A DNA stretch of 64,000 bases from Polynucleobacter sp. Tro8-14-1. GTDB taxonomy: Bacteria; Pseudomonadota; Gammaproteobacteria; Burkholderiales; Burkholderiaceae. Made by a program: the position numbers and the translations under genes. Location of the stretch: the NCBI RefSeq assembly GCF_018881655.1, contig NZ_JACVPX010000005.1, positions 1 through 64,000 on the forward strand, in the 5' to 3' direction. Below, piece by piece: positions 16,949-28,874 of the stretch. Within the stretch, counting starts at the first letter, position 1, and each line of letters starts with the position of its first letter. Under the pieces are notes generated by a model. It saw only the letters and a list, made by a program, of their open reading frames with translations. It ran no database searches and had not been told where the DNA came from.

Positions 16949-17686
16949 GTCGGCGCAATTGTTCGCCACCCACTGAATAGGCGCACTCTTTTGTTCAATC
17001 AGCCATTGATTGGCTTTAATAAAGTGATTGCAACTGGCCTTACCTCCAGGCTCCAAAAAAGGCTTATTCGTCTTGTATACGCCAAGTCCAGATGGGTGGG
17101 AGGATTGCAAGATCAAAGGATTCTGACCTCCTTCAATGAGTGACAGCTTAGATTGGGCATGACCACCCCATAGCATCCAAACTAAATGCGGCCTAGCTTT
17201 TGATAAACCGCCGATCAAATGATCAATGAAGCTTTTCCATCCCAGCCCCGTATGACTGCCGGCCTCGCCCAATTTGACACTCAAAGCAGTATTGAGAAGT
17301 AGCACTCCTTGCTCGGCCCAATTGTGAAGATCACCATTCGGTAAAGACCCAAAACCTTCTAATGCCAATGCTTTACTGATGTTGCGTAGTGAGCTGGGAA
17401 ATTCTCGTGAATTGACTGCAATCTCAGCAGGTATCGAAAAGGCTAGCCCTTGCGCTAGCCCTGGTGAGTGATAAGGATCTTGGCCCAAGATCACTACCTT
17501 TACTGAATCAACGGGGCAAAGTTTGAGGGCTTTAAAAAAGTTCTGAGGCTCGGGTCGAACAACTTCAGTATCAAGAGCAGTCTGCAAATTTTTTTCTAGT
17601 GAGCGCCAATCTACTGACTCGAAATAATTCCCCAGTAATTTTTGCCAATCCTTTGGGATATCGTCTTTTGAAAATAGTGCTTTCAA
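16937..17686 (-). CDS. ung: uracil-DNA glycosylase
   Basis: VVILGQDPYHSPGLAQGLAFS and SSHPSGLGVYK motifs. Confidence 0.96.
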   Translation of the reverse strand: MKALFSKDDIPKDWQKLLGNYFESVDWRSLEKNLQTALDTEVVRPEPQNFFKALKLCPVDSVKVVILGQDPYHSPGLAQGLAFSIPAEIAVNSREFPSSLRNISKALALEGFGSLPNGDLHNWAEQGVLLLNTALSVKLGEAGSHTGLGWKSFIDHLIGGLSKARPHLVWMLWGGHAQSKLSLIEGGQNPLILQSSHPSGLGVYKTNKPFLEPGGKASCNHFIKANQWLIEQKSAPIQWVANNCADLFS

Positions 17687-17692
17687 TTTCGA

Positions 17693-19474
17693 TCAGACAT
17701 CTTTTTTAGGTGTCAGTTCATATTGCATAGGTATCTGGGTAGATTGCATTGAAACCATGCGCTCATGCTCTAGATCATCGCGATAGAAAGTAATGCGGGC
17801 ATGGGAGTTTTCAGAAAGGCTGCCTAAGACTCTGTCCCAGTGGGCGCCGGTAACCCGCTGCCCATCAATACTGGCTAGTAAATCACCGGCTGATAGGCCT
17901 GCTGCTTGAGCAATCCCGCCATCAAGCACATGGGTAACCTTAAGCCAGCCATTGGCATCTGAATGGCGCATCCCAAACTGTAGCTTGAGTTTTTCCAGTG
18001 TAGATTGAGGTTTTGTTTTTACAGAAATGAGATTTGAGCCAATCCATTTTTGCAGAGGAATATCTTCTATACCAAAAATATAACGGGCCTTAATCTCATT
18101 CCAGATTTTGCTAAAGCCATTACCCAGTAATTCAAAAATCAAATCATCTAGTCCGTCTTCTGTAATGCCGTCCAAGGTGACGCCATGCTTATTCCAAAGT
18201 AGGCGCATGAGGTCATCTAGAGACTGTTTATTTTTAGTGAATGCCCGAATCTGTAAATCAAGACCAAGCGCAACTAAGGCGCCTTTACCGTAGTAGCTGA
18301 CGACCGTGTTTGGGGTGTTCTCATCTGCTTGGTAATACTTGGTCCAGGCATCAAAAGAGCTGTCAGCTAGGCTTTGCTTATGGCGCCCAGGGCCACGCAA
18401 GATCCCATTCCAGTTATCTGCAACGAGTTTTAGGTAAGTCTTGAGATCAATTCGTTTACTACGCAGTAGTTGGAGATCATCGTAGTAACTGGTGAAGCCC
18501 TCAAACACCCACAGTAAGCGAGTGTGATTACGCTTGGCCAGATCATACGGTTGAAAGGCTTTTGGCTGAATACGCTTAACCAGCCATGCGTGAAAATACT
18601 CGTGACTACACAAGCCTAAGAATTCTCTATACGCAGATTCTTCAAAGAGAATATTTTCTTGGGGGATTTGATCGCGCCTGCAGAGTAGCGCAGTGCTATT
18701 ACGATGCTCAAGGCCACCATAGCCATTTAATACCGCATTGACTAAGAAAAGATATTCATCAAAAGGAGCACGCTTAGATTTTGGCTCAAAGAGATCAATA
18801 GTGCTGGTGCAGATTGCTTGTAAATCTTGTGCAAGGCGTTTGGCGTCAATAATGTGATTGCAGCCTTGTATTGCCATGCGATGAGCTACACCATTTGATT
18901 TCCAGTGCACGAGCTGGAACTCGCCCAAGGCTACAGGATGATCCAATAAATCATCATAATTTTGTGCCAAATAGAAGCCAAATCCACGCTCATCCGTCTT
19001 GGCAGCCCTCAAGGAAGTTTGAACTGTCCAGTGATCCGCAAAGGCAAGTTCCGGCGGGGTGATAGCGAGTGAGCAAGGTAAATGCTCCTGCCCTTTGACG
19101 GCTAGACATAAGCTAGTGGCGTTAAAGAATGCGCGTTCAGTATCCAGATAGGCTGCACGCACTGAAGAATCAAACGCATAAACAGTGCTGAGTACCTCTA
19201 TTGGACCATTGCATGGCGGTAAGCGCCAATGGTCGTTATCAATCCGTTCGAGGATTATTTGTCTCTTGACACCCTCTACTGAAAACGCTTCAAGTGATTC
19301 GACATGTTTACTGAAATCACGAATTAAATAGCTACCTGGAATCCAGGCCGGCATTTGAAGTACCTGACCATCAGAATCAGGGTTGGCAATATGCAGCTTG
19401 ATGCGATAGCGATGGCCATGCAGGTCTGCCGGCCAGACCGTATATTGAATTGCGGGTAAGTCGGCATGGTTCAT
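17693..19474 (-). CDS. M61 family metallopeptidase with C-terminal PDZ domain
   Basis: GGLEHRNSTALL, HEYFHAWLVKRI (HExxH), PDZ-like AAGLSAGDLLASIDGQRV. Confidence 0.92.
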   Translation of the reverse strand: MNHADLPAIQYTVWPADLHGHRYRIKLHIANPDSDGQVLQMPAWIPGSYLIRDFSKHVESLEAFSVEGVKRQIILERIDNDHWRLPPCNGPIEVLSTVYAFDSSVRAAYLDTERAFFNATSLCLAVKGQEHLPCSLAITPPELAFADHWTVQTSLRAAKTDERGFGFYLAQNYDDLLDHPVALGEFQLVHWKSNGVAHRMAIQGCNHIIDAKRLAQDLQAICTSTIDLFEPKSKRAPFDEYLFLVNAVLNGYGGLEHRNSTALLCRRDQIPQENILFEESAYREFLGLCSHEYFHAWLVKRIQPKAFQPYDLAKRNHTRLLWVFEGFTSYYDDLQLLRSKRIDLKTYLKLVADNWNGILRGPGRHKQSLADSSFDAWTKYYQADENTPNTVVSYYGKGALVALGLDLQIRAFTKNKQSLDDLMRLLWNKHGVTLDGITEDGLDDLIFELLGNGFSKIWNEIKARYIFGIEDIPLQKWIGSNLISVKTKPQSTLEKLKLQFGMRHSDANGWLKVTHVLDGGIAQAAGLSAGDLLASIDGQRVTGAHWDRVLGSLSENSHARITFYRDDLEHERMVSMQSTQIPMQYELTPKKDV

Positions 19475-19479
19475 GATAT

Positions 19480-20202
19480 TTATTTCAGGGAGCTAAATTT
19501 CTTTTCGATATCGGTAATTTGTACCGCGCCAGGGAAACGGCTGCCATCAGTAAAGAATAAAGTCGGCGTGCCCGTGATTCCATAGGTCTTTGCGAAAGCC
19601 ACATTTTTATCCAGTGGCGTACTGCACTCTCCCTTACCGCTAGGGGCGATGCCATTCACCATCCAGTCAATATACGTCTTATAGGGATCAGAAGAGCACC
19701 AAATTTGCTTTGCTTTTTGGGTGGAGTCTGCCGACAGAATGGGTATTAAGTAGGTATAGATCGTTACGTTATCAAGCTGCTGTAGAGATTTCTCTAGGCG
19801 CTTGCAATAGCCACAGTTTGGATCGGAGAAGACTGCCAGCTGGCGACTACCATTGCCACGAACATTTTTAATTGCGTTGGCAGGCGTCAATTCACTCCAT
19901 TTAATGCGGTTTAAGTCTGCCTGTCTTTGCTCGGTAATATTTTTACCGGATGCGAGCTCAATGATTTCCCCTTGAATCAGATACTTCCCAGAGGTATCAG
20001 TATAAAAAATATCATTGCCAACTAGTACTTCATAAAGGCCGGAAACTGGGGCCGGTGAAACACTTTTCACTTTCGCATTAGCGCCTAACTTCTTTTGGAT
20101 CTCAGTCTTTAATTGCTGCTCTTGTTGTGCGTGAAGTGGGGTAGTGCAGAGCAGGGCGGCGCCAATGAATGCAATCGCAGATAACAATTTATTCAAAATC
20201 AA
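19480..20202 (-). CDS. dsbC: DsbC family disulfide isomerase
   Basis: Signal peptide; FSDPNCGYCKRLEKSL (CGYC); TGTPTLFFTDG. Confidence 0.92.
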   Translation of the reverse strand: MILNKLLSAIAFIGAALLCTTPLHAQQEQQLKTEIQKKLGANAKVKSVSPAPVSGLYEVLVGNDIFYTDTSGKYLIQGEIIELASGKNITEQRQADLNRIKWSELTPANAIKNVRGNGSRQLAVFSDPNCGYCKRLEKSLQQLDNVTIYTYLIPILSADSTQKAKQIWCSSDPYKTYIDWMVNGIAPSGKGECSTPLDKNVAFAKTYGITGTPTLFFTDGSRFPGAVQITDIEKKFSSLK

Positions 20203-21463
20203 TTTCTCCTAAAGCGCGTTCAATTAAGCGCTGTTTTATAAAGTGGCTTTTGTTTACAAGACCTAAGCCCCAGTTACGGAGCTGGCGTTCAGTGCTGCTG
20301 CTTGCAGAAAATAATTTCTTGAGTTTATCGGTCACCCATAAGAGTGCGCTCGTGTCGCCTTGACGTTGTCGTTCATAACGTCGAAGCAATACCAAGTCAC
20401 TAGGTGCGCGGAACGATTCACGCTTACCCAAAATATTTAGAAGTACCGCAACATCTCGCAGCCCTAGATTCAGGCCTTGCCCAGCGAGTGGGTGCATCAC
20501 ATGGGCGGCATCGCCAATGAGCACAACCTTCGGAGAGGCGTCTGGCCCGATAAATCGTTTGGCTCGAATCTTTCTTAAAGGGAAGGTTGCTGGCACTGAG
20601 TTCAGAGTCAGCTCACCTAGTTGCTTTCCAATTGCGCCATTAGCAATGGAGGAGAATTGATCCAACCATTGCGCTTGATCTAGTTTTAATAAATCAGCTG
20701 CATGTTCTGGGGAGGTAGACCAAACCATTGACACTTGTTTTCCTGGCAGGGGCAGCATAGCCACAATATCGCCACCTGGCAAAAACCACTGAAAGGCAGT
20801 CTCTAGATGGGGGTAGTCACAGAGCCAATTGGCAACCACTGCACTTTGTGAATAACTTTCTTCACTCGCGCTAATACCCAATTCATTGCGAATCGGTGAG
20901 TTGGCGCCATCCGCTGCAATCACGAGTTGTGCGCGAATGCTCCCACCATTTTTTAAATGTAGGGTGCTTCCATCAGCATCTACCTGAATTTTTTCTACAA
21001 CATCATTGATGCGCTCTAGCTTATTCTGAAAACGCGAAGCTTGATCGATGGTGTGCTCAATTAAATTAGCTTCTCCAATCCACGCAAGTTGTGGAGTGCC
21101 CGCTTCAAATGCAGAAAGGTGGAGATGGTCATTCTTTTCGCCTCGATCACCGTAAATCCGCATATCTCGGACTGCTTGCAGGCGGCTGCGATCAATTGCA
21201 TCCCAAATATGCAAATGAGCCAGTAATTTTTGGGTGCTGGGGGAGAAGGCGTAGATTCTTTGGCCCCATTGAGCGCCTTGTGGACTTGGGACGTTTTGCC
21301 CTAAATCAGGGGCAATTTCAATGGTTTGTAAGCCAAGCTGGGCTAGACCTAGGGCGCAAGCCTTGCCAGTAATGCCTCCGCCGACCACAACAACGTCTAC
21401 TGTGCGGATTTGGGTGGAATGGGCGGGGGACTTGGGCACGTGATTTGGGTGAACTTCTGACAT
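20189..21463 (-). CDS. UbiH/UbiF-family FAD-dependent hydroxylase
   Basis: VVVVGGGITGKACALGLAQLG, LVIAADGANSPIR, VVLIGDAAHVMHPLAGQGLNLGLRD. Confidence 0.93.
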   Translation of the reverse strand: MSEVHPNHVPKSPAHSTQIRTVDVVVVGGGITGKACALGLAQLGLQTIEIAPDLGQNVPSPQGAQWGQRIYAFSPSTQKLLAHLHIWDAIDRSRLQAVRDMRIYGDRGEKNDHLHLSAFEAGTPQLAWIGEANLIEHTIDQASRFQNKLERINDVVEKIQVDADGSTLHLKNGGSIRAQLVIAADGANSPIRNELGISASEESYSQSAVVANWLCDYPHLETAFQWFLPGGDIVAMLPLPGKQVSMVWSTSPEHAADLLKLDQAQWLDQFSSIANGAIGKQLGELTLNSVPATFPLRKIRAKRFIGPDASPKVVLIGDAAHVMHPLAGQGLNLGLRDVAVLLNILGKRESFRAPSDLVLLRRYERQRQGDTSALLWVTDKLKKLFSASSSTERQLRNWGLGLVNKSHFIKQRLIERALGEIDFE

Positions 21464-21503
21464 AACTCGATGATATCGAAACCAGCCCCTTTACAATAAT
21501 GCT

Positions 21504-22598
21504 ATGTCTTTGAAATGTGGCATCGTCGGCCTGCCTAACGTCGGCAAATCTACCCTCTTTAATGCGCTTACCAAGGCTGGGATCGCAGCGGAAAACTATC
21601 CTTTCTGCACGATTGAGCCTAATGTGGGCGTTGTTGAGGTTCCTGACCCCCGTCTAGCTGCCTTGGCTGAGATCGTGAAGCCTGAGCGCATCCTGCCTGC
21701 AGCAGTCGAATTTGTCGATATTGCTGGTTTGGTAGCTGGCGCTTCAAAAGGAGAAGGTCTTGGCAATCAGTTTTTGGCGAATATTCGTGAAACTGATGCT
21801 ATTACCCATGTCGTCCGGTGTTTTGAGGATCCCAACGTCATCCACGTTGCCGGGAAAATTGATCCCATTGCTGACATTGGTGTGATTGACACCGAATTGG
21901 CTTTATCGGACCTGGCAACAGTTGAGAAAACCCTGAATCGCTCAAGCAAGGCCGCTAAGTCTGGCAATGATAAAGAGGCTGCTGCTTTGGTTGCCGTTCT
22001 GACTAAAGTACAGACTCACCTAGATTCTGCTCTGCCAGTGCGCAGTTTGAATCTCAATGACGATGAAAAATTATTGATTAAACCGTTGTGTTTGATCACT
22101 GCTAAGCCTGCGATGTATGTTGCAAACGTCAAAGAAGATGGCTTCTCAAATAATCCACACCTTGAGGCTGTGAAGCAACATGCGGCAAAAGAAAATGCTC
22201 CAGTTGTTGCTGTATGCGCTGCGATTGAGGCAGAGATCGCCGACTTAGAAGAAGCAGACAAGATTGAATTCTTGGCTGACCTAGGCATGGAAGAGCCAGG
22301 CTTGGATCGTGTGATTCGTGCGGGCTATTCATTGCTTGGTTTACAAACCTATTTCACCGCTGGAGTTAAAGAGGTTCGCGCTTGGACCATCCATGTTGGT
22401 GATACAGCACCTCAAGCGGCTGGCGTGATTCATACAGACTTTGAGCGGGGCTTTATTCGTGCTCAGACAATCTCCTACGAAGATTTTGTGCAGTTCAAAG
22501 GAGAGTCTGGCGCCAAGGAAGCCGGAAAGATGCGCGCGGAAGGTAAAGAGTATGTTGTTAAAGATGGAGATGTATTGAATTTCTTGTTTAACGTCTAA
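21504..22598 (+). CDS. ychF: redox-regulated ATPase YchF
   Basis: [40 protein letters not shown]. Confidence 0.97.
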   Translation: MSLKCGIVGLPNVGKSTLFNALTKAGIAAENYPFCTIEPNVGVVEVPDPRLAALAEIVKPERILPAAVEFVDIAGLVAGASKGEGLGNQFLANIRETDAITHVVRCFEDPNVIHVAGKIDPIADIGVIDTELALSDLATVEKTLNRSSKAAKSGNDKEAAALVAVLTKVQTHLDSALPVRSLNLNDDEKLLIKPLCLITAKPAMYVANVKEDGFSNNPHLEAVKQHAAKENAPVVAVCAAIEAEIADLEEADKIEFLADLGMEEPGLDRVIRAGYSLLGLQTYFTAGVKEVRAWTIHVGDTAPQAAGVIHTDFERGFIRAQTISYEDFVQFKGESGAKEAGKMRAEGKEYVVKDGDVLNFLFNV

Positions 22599-22620
22599 AG
22601 TGATCTTATTTCTGCCCAAT

Positions 22621-22647
22621 AAAAAAAGCCCTTTTCAGGGCTTTTTT
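22621..22647. terminator. bidirectional terminator
   Basis: AAAAAAAGCCC-TTTTCA-GGGCTTTTTT. Confidence 0.85.
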
Positions 22648-22671
22648 GCTTATGCAGTGGTGCTCTAACGA

Positions 22672-23022
22672 TTAAGAGGCTTTTGCTGCCTTCTCTAAGC
22701 ATTTAGAAATTTCTTCATAGCGCTTTAGAGCAATCTTGGTGGGCAATACTTCTTTTTTGCGACCATCGGCATTGGCAGCCATTTTGATATAGCCCAAGGC
22801 GCTGAGATTTTTGAGGCGACCATGCAATGTAGCTTGTGAGCCTAGGTCTGAAATGGAAATCAAATCACCAACCAAAATTGCTTGCTTGGCATGGGCGCAA
22901 GAAACAATCCTATCGAGCAAACTCTCTTCGATGCAATCCAGCTTCTTGCCTGGGTTGATTCGATCGAGGGCATCAATCAAGTTAAGGAACTTGATGTAGG
23001 GTGACGGTTTAGTAGATGACAT
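22672..23022 (-). CDS. winged-helix (MarR-like) regulator
   Basis: GDLISISDLGSQATLHGRLKNLSALGYIKMAANADGRKKEVLPT wHTH pattern. Confidence 0.65.
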   Translation of the reverse strand: MSSTKPSPYIKFLNLIDALDRINPGKKLDCIEESLLDRIVSCAHAKQAILVGDLISISDLGSQATLHGRLKNLSALGYIKMAANADGRKKEVLPTKIALKRYEEISKCLEKAAKAS

Positions 23023-23128
23023 ATTTAGTATTTATTTGTATTAACTCTAAGGCTAGTACTAGTGTATTCCCTTGGTCTGATTTTAGCAATTGATGCGCAT
23101 CAATAAAAATTAATCCATACTAATAACA

Positions 23129-23698
23129 ATGTCTAAATTATTCGCAATTTATTCGGAATGGCTTTTTGGGTGCGTCATTAGTGCGATGGCGTACACACTT
23201 CTCTTTTATTGCAATAGCTGGCTTACCAATAGCATTACTTTTGGCTTGGGAGTAAGTTGGATTTATCTGCCTGCTGGTCTCCGCTTATTTCTGACTTTGA
23301 TTTTTGGTTTACCTGGCGCCATCGGAATTGCTATAGCCTCATTTTTAATTAGCTATTACGGCGATTTCCCGCACGACTTGACGCTGTGTATTGGCGTTGG
23401 ATTAATTTCGGGATTTGCGCCTTATTTGGCTAGATTTTTTGTTTTTAGCAATCTTCGCCTTGAGTCAGACTTAAGTAATCTCAATTTCCCTAAACTCATT
23501 GCTTGTATTTTGATTTATGCCTTGCTCTCTGCAGGCTTACATCAGTGGTGGTTTTCAGTGATGGCTTTAGAAAATACAGGCACTGTAAATCACTTCTTGG
23601 TGATGTTTATTGGTGATGTGCTGGGTTCGTTGCTACTGATCTCTTTGATCAAATACTGCTTAGATCTATTGCGAAAGACTAGAAAAACAGCTCACTAA
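23129..23698 (+). CDS. multi-pass membrane protein of unknown function
   Basis: 189 aa, multiple hydrophobic segments; MASE1-like flavour ([30 protein letters not shown]). Confidence 0.65.
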   Translation: MSKLFAIYSEWLFGCVISAMAYTLLFYCNSWLTNSITFGLGVSWIYLPAGLRLFLTLIFGLPGAIGIAIASFLISYYGDFPHDLTLCIGVGLISGFAPYLARFFVFSNLRLESDLSNLNFPKLIACILIYALLSAGLHQWWFSVMALENTGTVNHFLVMFIGDVLGSLLLISLIKYCLDLLRKTRKTAH

Positions 23699-24482
23699 GC
23701 GCTGTCCCTGGATCTGTGGCCCGCATGAATGCCTCCCCAACCAGGAACGCGTTGATTTGATTGTTGCGCATGAGCTCTACATCAGCGTGACTCAAGATGC
23801 CAGACTCTGTTACTAAGGTTTTGTTGTCCGGAACCATGGACATTAGAGAGAGGGTGGTTTGCAGTGTCACCTCAAAGGTTTTAAGGTTTCGATTGTTAAT
23901 ACCAAGTAAAGGTGTTCTGAGTTCTAGCGCTTGCTCTAATTCTGGGGCATTGTGAACTTCGACCAACACATCTAAACCGAGCTCATGTGCACAGGCTTCA
24001 AGCTCTTTCATTTGATTTAATTCTAGGCAAGCCACGATCAGCAAGATTGCATCGGCGCCAATCGCACGAGCTTCATAGACTTGATACGGATCAATGGTGA
24101 AGTCTTTACGCAAAACGGGAATATTGCAGGCGGCACGAGCTTCTTGCAGATAGGCATTGCATCCTTGGAAATAATCCATATCAGTCAGTACTGATAAACA
24201 AGCTGCACCATGATTTTCGTAGGACTGGGCAATGTCTGCTGGAACGAAGTTATTGCGCAAAATGCCTTTGCTTGGGCTTGCCTTTTTGATTTCAGTAATG
24301 ACTCCTGCCTTACCAGCGGAAATCTTGTTCTCAATAGCCTGAATAAAGCCTCTTGGCTTTAAAAGGGCATCACGGTTATTAGCTTCAGCTTGCCCACGTT
24401 GATTGGCAAGCGATATTTTCTGCAGGCAGCTAGCTACTTCAATCTTTTTAGTGGCAACAATTTTATCGAGGATATCGCTCAT
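23679..24482 (-). CDS. trpC: indole-3-glycerol phosphate synthase
   Basis: [42 protein letters not shown]. Confidence 0.97.
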   Translation of the reverse strand: MSDILDKIVATKKIEVASCLQKISLANQRGQAEANNRDALLKPRGFIQAIENKISAGKAGVITEIKKASPSKGILRNNFVPADIAQSYENHGAACLSVLTDMDYFQGCNAYLQEARAACNIPVLRKDFTIDPYQVYEARAIGADAILLIVACLELNQMKELEACAHELGLDVLVEVHNAPELEQALELRTPLLGINNRNLKTFEVTLQTTLSLMSMVPDNKTLVTESGILSHADVELMRNNQINAFLVGEAFMRATDPGTALSELFF

Positions 24483-24492
24483 GAATAATCAA

Positions 24493-25518
24493 TTATTGAG
24501 ATTGGGTTGCTACAACAAAAGTATCTAACTTTTGACGTGCCGCTCCTGAGGTGATGGCTGCTCTAGCCAGGGTAATACCGCTAGCAATGTCTTTTGCTAC
24601 TCCAGCTACATATAGTGTGGCGCCGGCATTAAGGCAGACGATATCGCTTGCAGGCCCGGGTTTGCCATCGAGCACATCCAAGACAATCTGCTTGGACTCT
24701 TCAGCATTAGCCACTTTAAAGCTGTTGGTGGGCGCGGCATTTAATCCAAAATCTTTTGGATGAATTTCATATTCACGCACTATGCCATCTTTAAGTTCGC
24801 CAACTAAGGTTGGGCCCTCTAAGGAAATTTCATCCAGACCATCTCGCCCGTACACAACGAGCGCATGCTCCATGCCCAAAGCTTGTAATACACGCGCCTG
24901 AATGCCGACTAGGTCAGCATGAAATACACCCATCAAAATCCGTTTAGCGTCAGCGGGGTTGGTAAGAGGGCCAAGGATGTTGAAAATAGTCCGGACACCG
25001 AGTTGTTTGCGAATGGGAACTATATTCTTCATCGCCGGATGATGGTTCGGCGCAAACATAAAGCCAGCACCAACAGTAGTGATGCACGTGGCGACTTGAT
25101 CAGCGGATAAAGCCAGATTTACGCCAAGCGCTTCTAATACATCTGCGCTACCTGATTTGCTGCTCACGCTGCGATTGCCGTGCTTGGCTATCTTTGCACC
25201 CGCTCCCGCAGCCACAAACATCGCTGCAGTAGAGATATTGAATGTATGGGCACCATCACCACCTGTGCCCACCACATCTACCAAATGACTACGGTCATCC
25301 ACCTTTACTGAGGTAGCAAACTCGCGCATCACTTGTGCGGCAGCAGCGATTTCACCAACAGTTTCTTTTTTGGTGCGCAGGGCAACCAATAATCCAGCCA
25401 CCAACTCTGGCGCCATTTCACCGCTCATGATGAGTCGCATCATTGCTGTCATTTCATCATGAAATAGTTCTCGATGTTCAATGCAGCGTTGGAGGGCTTC
25501 TTGCGGAGTGATTGACAT
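24493..25518 (-). CDS. trpD: anthranilate phosphoribosyltransferase
   Basis: [40 protein letters not shown]; start trimmed to [12 protein letters not shown]. Confidence 0.96.
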   Translation of the reverse strand: MSITPQEALQRCIEHRELFHDEMTAMMRLIMSGEMAPELVAGLLVALRTKKETVGEIAAAAQVMREFATSVKVDDRSHLVDVVGTGGDGAHTFNISTAAMFVAAGAGAKIAKHGNRSVSSKSGSADVLEALGVNLALSADQVATCITTVGAGFMFAPNHHPAMKNIVPIRKQLGVRTIFNILGPLTNPADAKRILMGVFHADLVGIQARVLQALGMEHALVVYGRDGLDEISLEGPTLVGELKDGIVREYEIHPKDFGLNAAPTNSFKVANAEESKQIVLDVLDGKPGPASDIVCLNAGATLYVAGVAKDIASGITLARAAITSGAARQKLDTFVVATQSQ

Positions 25519-25537
25519 GGCGCTGTTGGCAGACTGT

Positions 25538-26107
25538 TTATTTGTTTTGTAAAAAATTCTTGAGTAAGGCGTGGCCATGCTCGGAAAGAATAGATTCTGG
25601 ATGGAATTGCACGCCCTCAACTGCGAGTTCTTTATGGCGTACGCCCATGATCTCACCGTCAGAAGAAGTGGCAGTTACTTCTAGCATTGCTGGCAAAGAG
25701 CTTTTCTCAATGGCTAGTGAGTGATAACGAGTGACCTTAAATGGATCAGGCAAATTCTTAAATACACCCACACCAGTGTGATGAATGCTATCGGTCTTGC
25801 CATGCATGACTTTTTGGGCGCGAATGACTTTTCCGCCAAATGCTTCACCAATAGCTTGGTGCCCTAAGCACACGCCTAGGATCGGAATTTGTCCCGCATA
25901 GCGCTTGATGGTGTCGACTGAAATACCTGCCTCAGAAGGGCTGCATGGCCCAGGTGAGATGCAAATGCGCGCTGGATGCAGTTTGGCAATATCTTCCACA
26001 GCAATTTCATCATTGCGAAAGACTTTTACCTCCTCACCAAGCTCTGCAAAGTACTGAACGAGGTTGTAAGTAAATGAATCGTAGTTATCAATCATTAGGA
26101 GCATCAA
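25538..26107 (-). CDS. trpG: anthranilate synthase component II (glutamine amidotransferase)
   Basis: [37 protein letters not shown]. Confidence 0.96.
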   Translation of the reverse strand: MMLLMIDNYDSFTYNLVQYFAELGEEVKVFRNDEIAVEDIAKLHPARICISPGPCSPSEAGISVDTIKRYAGQIPILGVCLGHQAIGEAFGGKVIRAQKVMHGKTDSIHHTGVGVFKNLPDPFKVTRYHSLAIEKSSLPAMLEVTATSSDGEIMGVRHKELAVEGVQFHPESILSEHGHALLKNFLQNK

Positions 26108-27593
26108 GTCCTCCTTGTACTAAATCTGCTGCAGTCAATACCGCGCGTGCCTTTGCTTCGGTTTCTTTCCATTCGGCAGTCGGATCAGAGTCAGCAACAA
26201 CGCCAGCTCCAGCCTGAGAGTGCAGCATGCCGTCACGGATCACGCCGGTACGAATGGCAATGGCCACATCCATATCGCCTGAGAAAGACAGGTAACCCAC
26301 TGCGCCACCATAAACACCACGCTTCACAATTTCCATCTCATCAATGATTTCCATTGCCCGAATTTTTGGCGCACCTGATAAGGTGCCCGCTGGGAAGGTC
26401 GCTCGCAATACATCCATATTGCTCATATTGTCCAAAAGATGGCCCTCTACTGAACTCACGATGTGCTGAACGTGGGAGTATTTCTCAATAGACATGGAGT
26501 CGGTGACTTTGACTGAGCCTGTTTTGGCAATGCGGCCCACGTCATTACGGGCTAAATCAATCAACATCACATGCTCAGCAATTTCTTTGGGGTCGGCCAA
26601 GAGTTCCTTGGCTAAACGTTCGTCTTCCTGTGGATTGACTCCGCGAGGGCGGGTGCCAGCCAGTGGTCTGATGGTCACAATCTTCTCGGCAGCCCGTTTT
26701 TCTTGGCGCACCAAAATCTCAGGGGATGAGCCAACAATTTGCAAATCGCCAAAGTCATAGAAGTACATGTATGGCGATGGATTAAGCGAGCGCAACGCTC
26801 TGTAGAGGGCTAATGGTGAGTCTGTAAATGGTTTACTAATACGCTGACCAATGACTACCTGCATACAATCGCCAGCCAAAATATATTCTTTGGTCTTAAG
26901 TACTGCTTTTTCAAAATCAGCTGCTTTGAATTTGCGGATGAGATCGGTTTTAGTGCTTGGTAAAGATGCCGGCATATTTACTGGCTTACTAAGACAAGCG
27001 AGTAATTCTTTTAGGCGATCTTGCGCTTTTACAAAACCATCAGCAATGCTCGGATCCGCATAGACAATCAAATAAATTTTGCCAGCAACGTTATCAATCA
27101 CTGCTAACTCTTCAGTCAGCATTAGTTGAATATCAGGAACGCCTAATTCATCCGGTAGTTGATGCTTGGCTAAACGTGACTCGATATAGCGAACAGTGTC
27201 ATAACCAAAGTAGCCGGCAAGGCCACCGCAAAAGCGGGGCATATCAGCTTGTAAAGCTACCTTAAAACGCTTGAAGTAAGCATCCACAAAGTCGAGTGGA
27301 TTATCGGTATTCATTTCAACCACTTTTCCATCAGTCACTACTTCGTTGACTGGTGCTGAAGGGGTGCCGACAGTTCTCACGATAGTCTTGGCAGGCAGGC
27401 CAATAAAGGAGAAGCGGCCGAAACGCTCGCCACCCAAAACAGACTCCAATAAGTATGTGTTGGTTTTACCGAACGCTTGAGTCAGCTTAACGTAAAGAGA
27501 CAGTGGAGTCTCTAGATCCGCCAAAACCTCTTTGATCAGAGGAATGCGATTGAAACCCTGCATTGCTAGGGCGTTAAATTCTTCGCGCTGCAT
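26088..27593 (-). CDS. trpE: anthranilate synthase component I
   Basis: [52 protein letters not shown]. Confidence 0.97.
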   Translation of the reverse strand: MQREEFNALAMQGFNRIPLIKEVLADLETPLSLYVKLTQAFGKTNTYLLESVLGGERFGRFSFIGLPAKTIVRTVGTPSAPVNEVVTDGKVVEMNTDNPLDFVDAYFKRFKVALQADMPRFCGGLAGYFGYDTVRYIESRLAKHQLPDELGVPDIQLMLTEELAVIDNVAGKIYLIVYADPSIADGFVKAQDRLKELLACLSKPVNMPASLPSTKTDLIRKFKAADFEKAVLKTKEYILAGDCMQVVIGQRISKPFTDSPLALYRALRSLNPSPYMYFYDFGDLQIVGSSPEILVRQEKRAAEKIVTIRPLAGTRPRGVNPQEDERLAKELLADPKEIAEHVMLIDLARNDVGRIAKTGSVKVTDSMSIEKYSHVQHIVSSVEGHLLDNMSNMDVLRATFPAGTLSGAPKIRAMEIIDEMEIVKRGVYGGAVGYLSFSGDMDVAIAIRTGVIRDGMLHSQAGAGVVADSDPTAEWKETEAKARAVLTAADLVQGGLDAPND

Positions 27594-28318
27594 TACGCTT
27601 TTCCTGACTTTCCTAATTCAGTGCGCATCGCTTGAATGACTTGAGCATAATTTTCTTGTGCGTAAATTGCTGAGCCTGCAACAAAAGTATCAGCACCTGC
27701 TCGAGCCACTTCTGCAATGTTGTCGACTTTAATTCCGCCATCCACTTCAAGGCGAATATGTCGACCAGTCTCAGCCTGGTAACGATCGAGGCGTGCGCGT
27801 ACTTGAGCAATCTTATTCAGAGTACTTGGGATGAATGATTGACCGCCAAATCCTGGGTTTACTGACATCAGCAAAACAAGATCCAACAATTCCAAAGTGT
27901 GATCGAGATGAGTTAGTGGTGTTGCTGGATTGAATACGAGACCTGCTTGACAGCCCTGATCACGAATCAAGTTCAATGTGCGATTGACATGAGGACTTGC
28001 TTCGGGATGAAAGCTAATTAAATTGGCGCCTGCTTTGGCAAAGTCAGGGACGATGCGATCTACCGGCTCGATCATTAAATGCACATCGATCACCGCAGGT
28101 TTGCCATCTTTATTTGCATAAGGACGAATAGCCTCGCAAACCAAGGGGCCAATAGTCAGGTTGGGCACATAGTGGTTATCCATCACGTCAAAGTGAATCC
28201 AGTCGGCGCCCGCCACTAAAACGTCTTGAACTTCCTTACCAAGACAGGCGAAGTCAGCCGACAAAATGGATGGGGCAATAACAAATTGACTATTTGAGGA
28301 TGATTTTTGGCTTTCCAT
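27593..28318 (-). CDS. rpe: ribulose-phosphate 3-epimerase
   Basis: [37 protein letters not shown]. Confidence 0.97.
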   Translation of the reverse strand: MESQKSSSNSQFVIAPSILSADFACLGKEVQDVLVAGADWIHFDVMDNHYVPNLTIGPLVCEAIRPYANKDGKPAVIDVHLMIEPVDRIVPDFAKAGANLISFHPEASPHVNRTLNLIRDQGCQAGLVFNPATPLTHLDHTLELLDLVLLMSVNPGFGGQSFIPSTLNKIAQVRARLDRYQAETGRHIRLEVDGGIKVDNIAEVARAGADTFVAGSAIYAQENYAQVIQAMRTELGKSGKA

Positions 28319-28349
28319 CCCTAGATTCTAGCTTGCAGTTGGCCTTAGG

Positions 28350-28742
28350 ATGGAGCAGAATTCGTCCATGAATCCCCACGAAATGAGCATTACGGTCAAA
28401 GCCCAGTACCTTCCTGAGCAATCTGACCCCGATAACCGCCAATTTGCCTTTGCTTATACGGTAACTATCCGCAATACGGGGACTGCCAGTATTCAGGTAA
28501 TTGCCCGCCATTGGTTCATTACAGACGGGGATAACGATGTCCAGGAGGTCAGAGGTCTGGGCGTTGTTGGGCAGCAACCGCTATTACGCTCTGGAGAGCA
28601 CTTTGAGTACACCAGCTGGGCAACCTTGCCCACTCCGGCCGGAACAATGCGTGGGGAGTATTTTTGTGTCACTGAGGATGCCCAGTTCTTTCAGGCCCCT
28701 ATCCCAGAGTTTGCCCTGGTGATGCCACGTACTCTGCATTAA
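28350..28742 (+). CDS. apaG: Co2+/Mg2+ efflux protein ApaG
   Basis: FAFAYTVTIRNTGTASIQVIARHWFITDGDNDVQEVRGLGVVGQQPLL. Confidence 0.95.
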   Translation: MEQNSSMNPHEMSITVKAQYLPEQSDPDNRQFAFAYTVTIRNTGTASIQVIARHWFITDGDNDVQEVRGLGVVGQQPLLRSGEHFEYTSWATLPTPAGTMRGEYFCVTEDAQFFQAPIPEFALVMPRTLH

Positions 28743-28760
28743 CGTAGGGTGGTGAGAATG

Positions 28761-28874
28761 CTATTTTTTGCCCTTGCCTGTCCAAAGAACAATAAATAAC
28801 AAAAGTCCTAAGGCAACAGCGCCTTCAAAAACAAACAGTAGCATTGGGTATTCATCGAGTAAATTGGCAATCAT
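28761..28874 (-). CDS. 37-aa small membrane [40 protein letters not shown]
   Basis: In-frame part of ORF 28761-28958; single TM plus basic tail; start codon overlaps the mltA start. Confidence 0.4.
   Translation of the reverse strand: MIANLLDEYPMLLFVFEGAVALGLLLFIVLWTGKGKK

Noticed and set aside
25519-25656. N-terminal extension of trpD in ORF track
   Set aside because: The extra 46 aa overlap trpG and lack TrpD homology; [12 protein letters not shown] at 25518 is the natural start.
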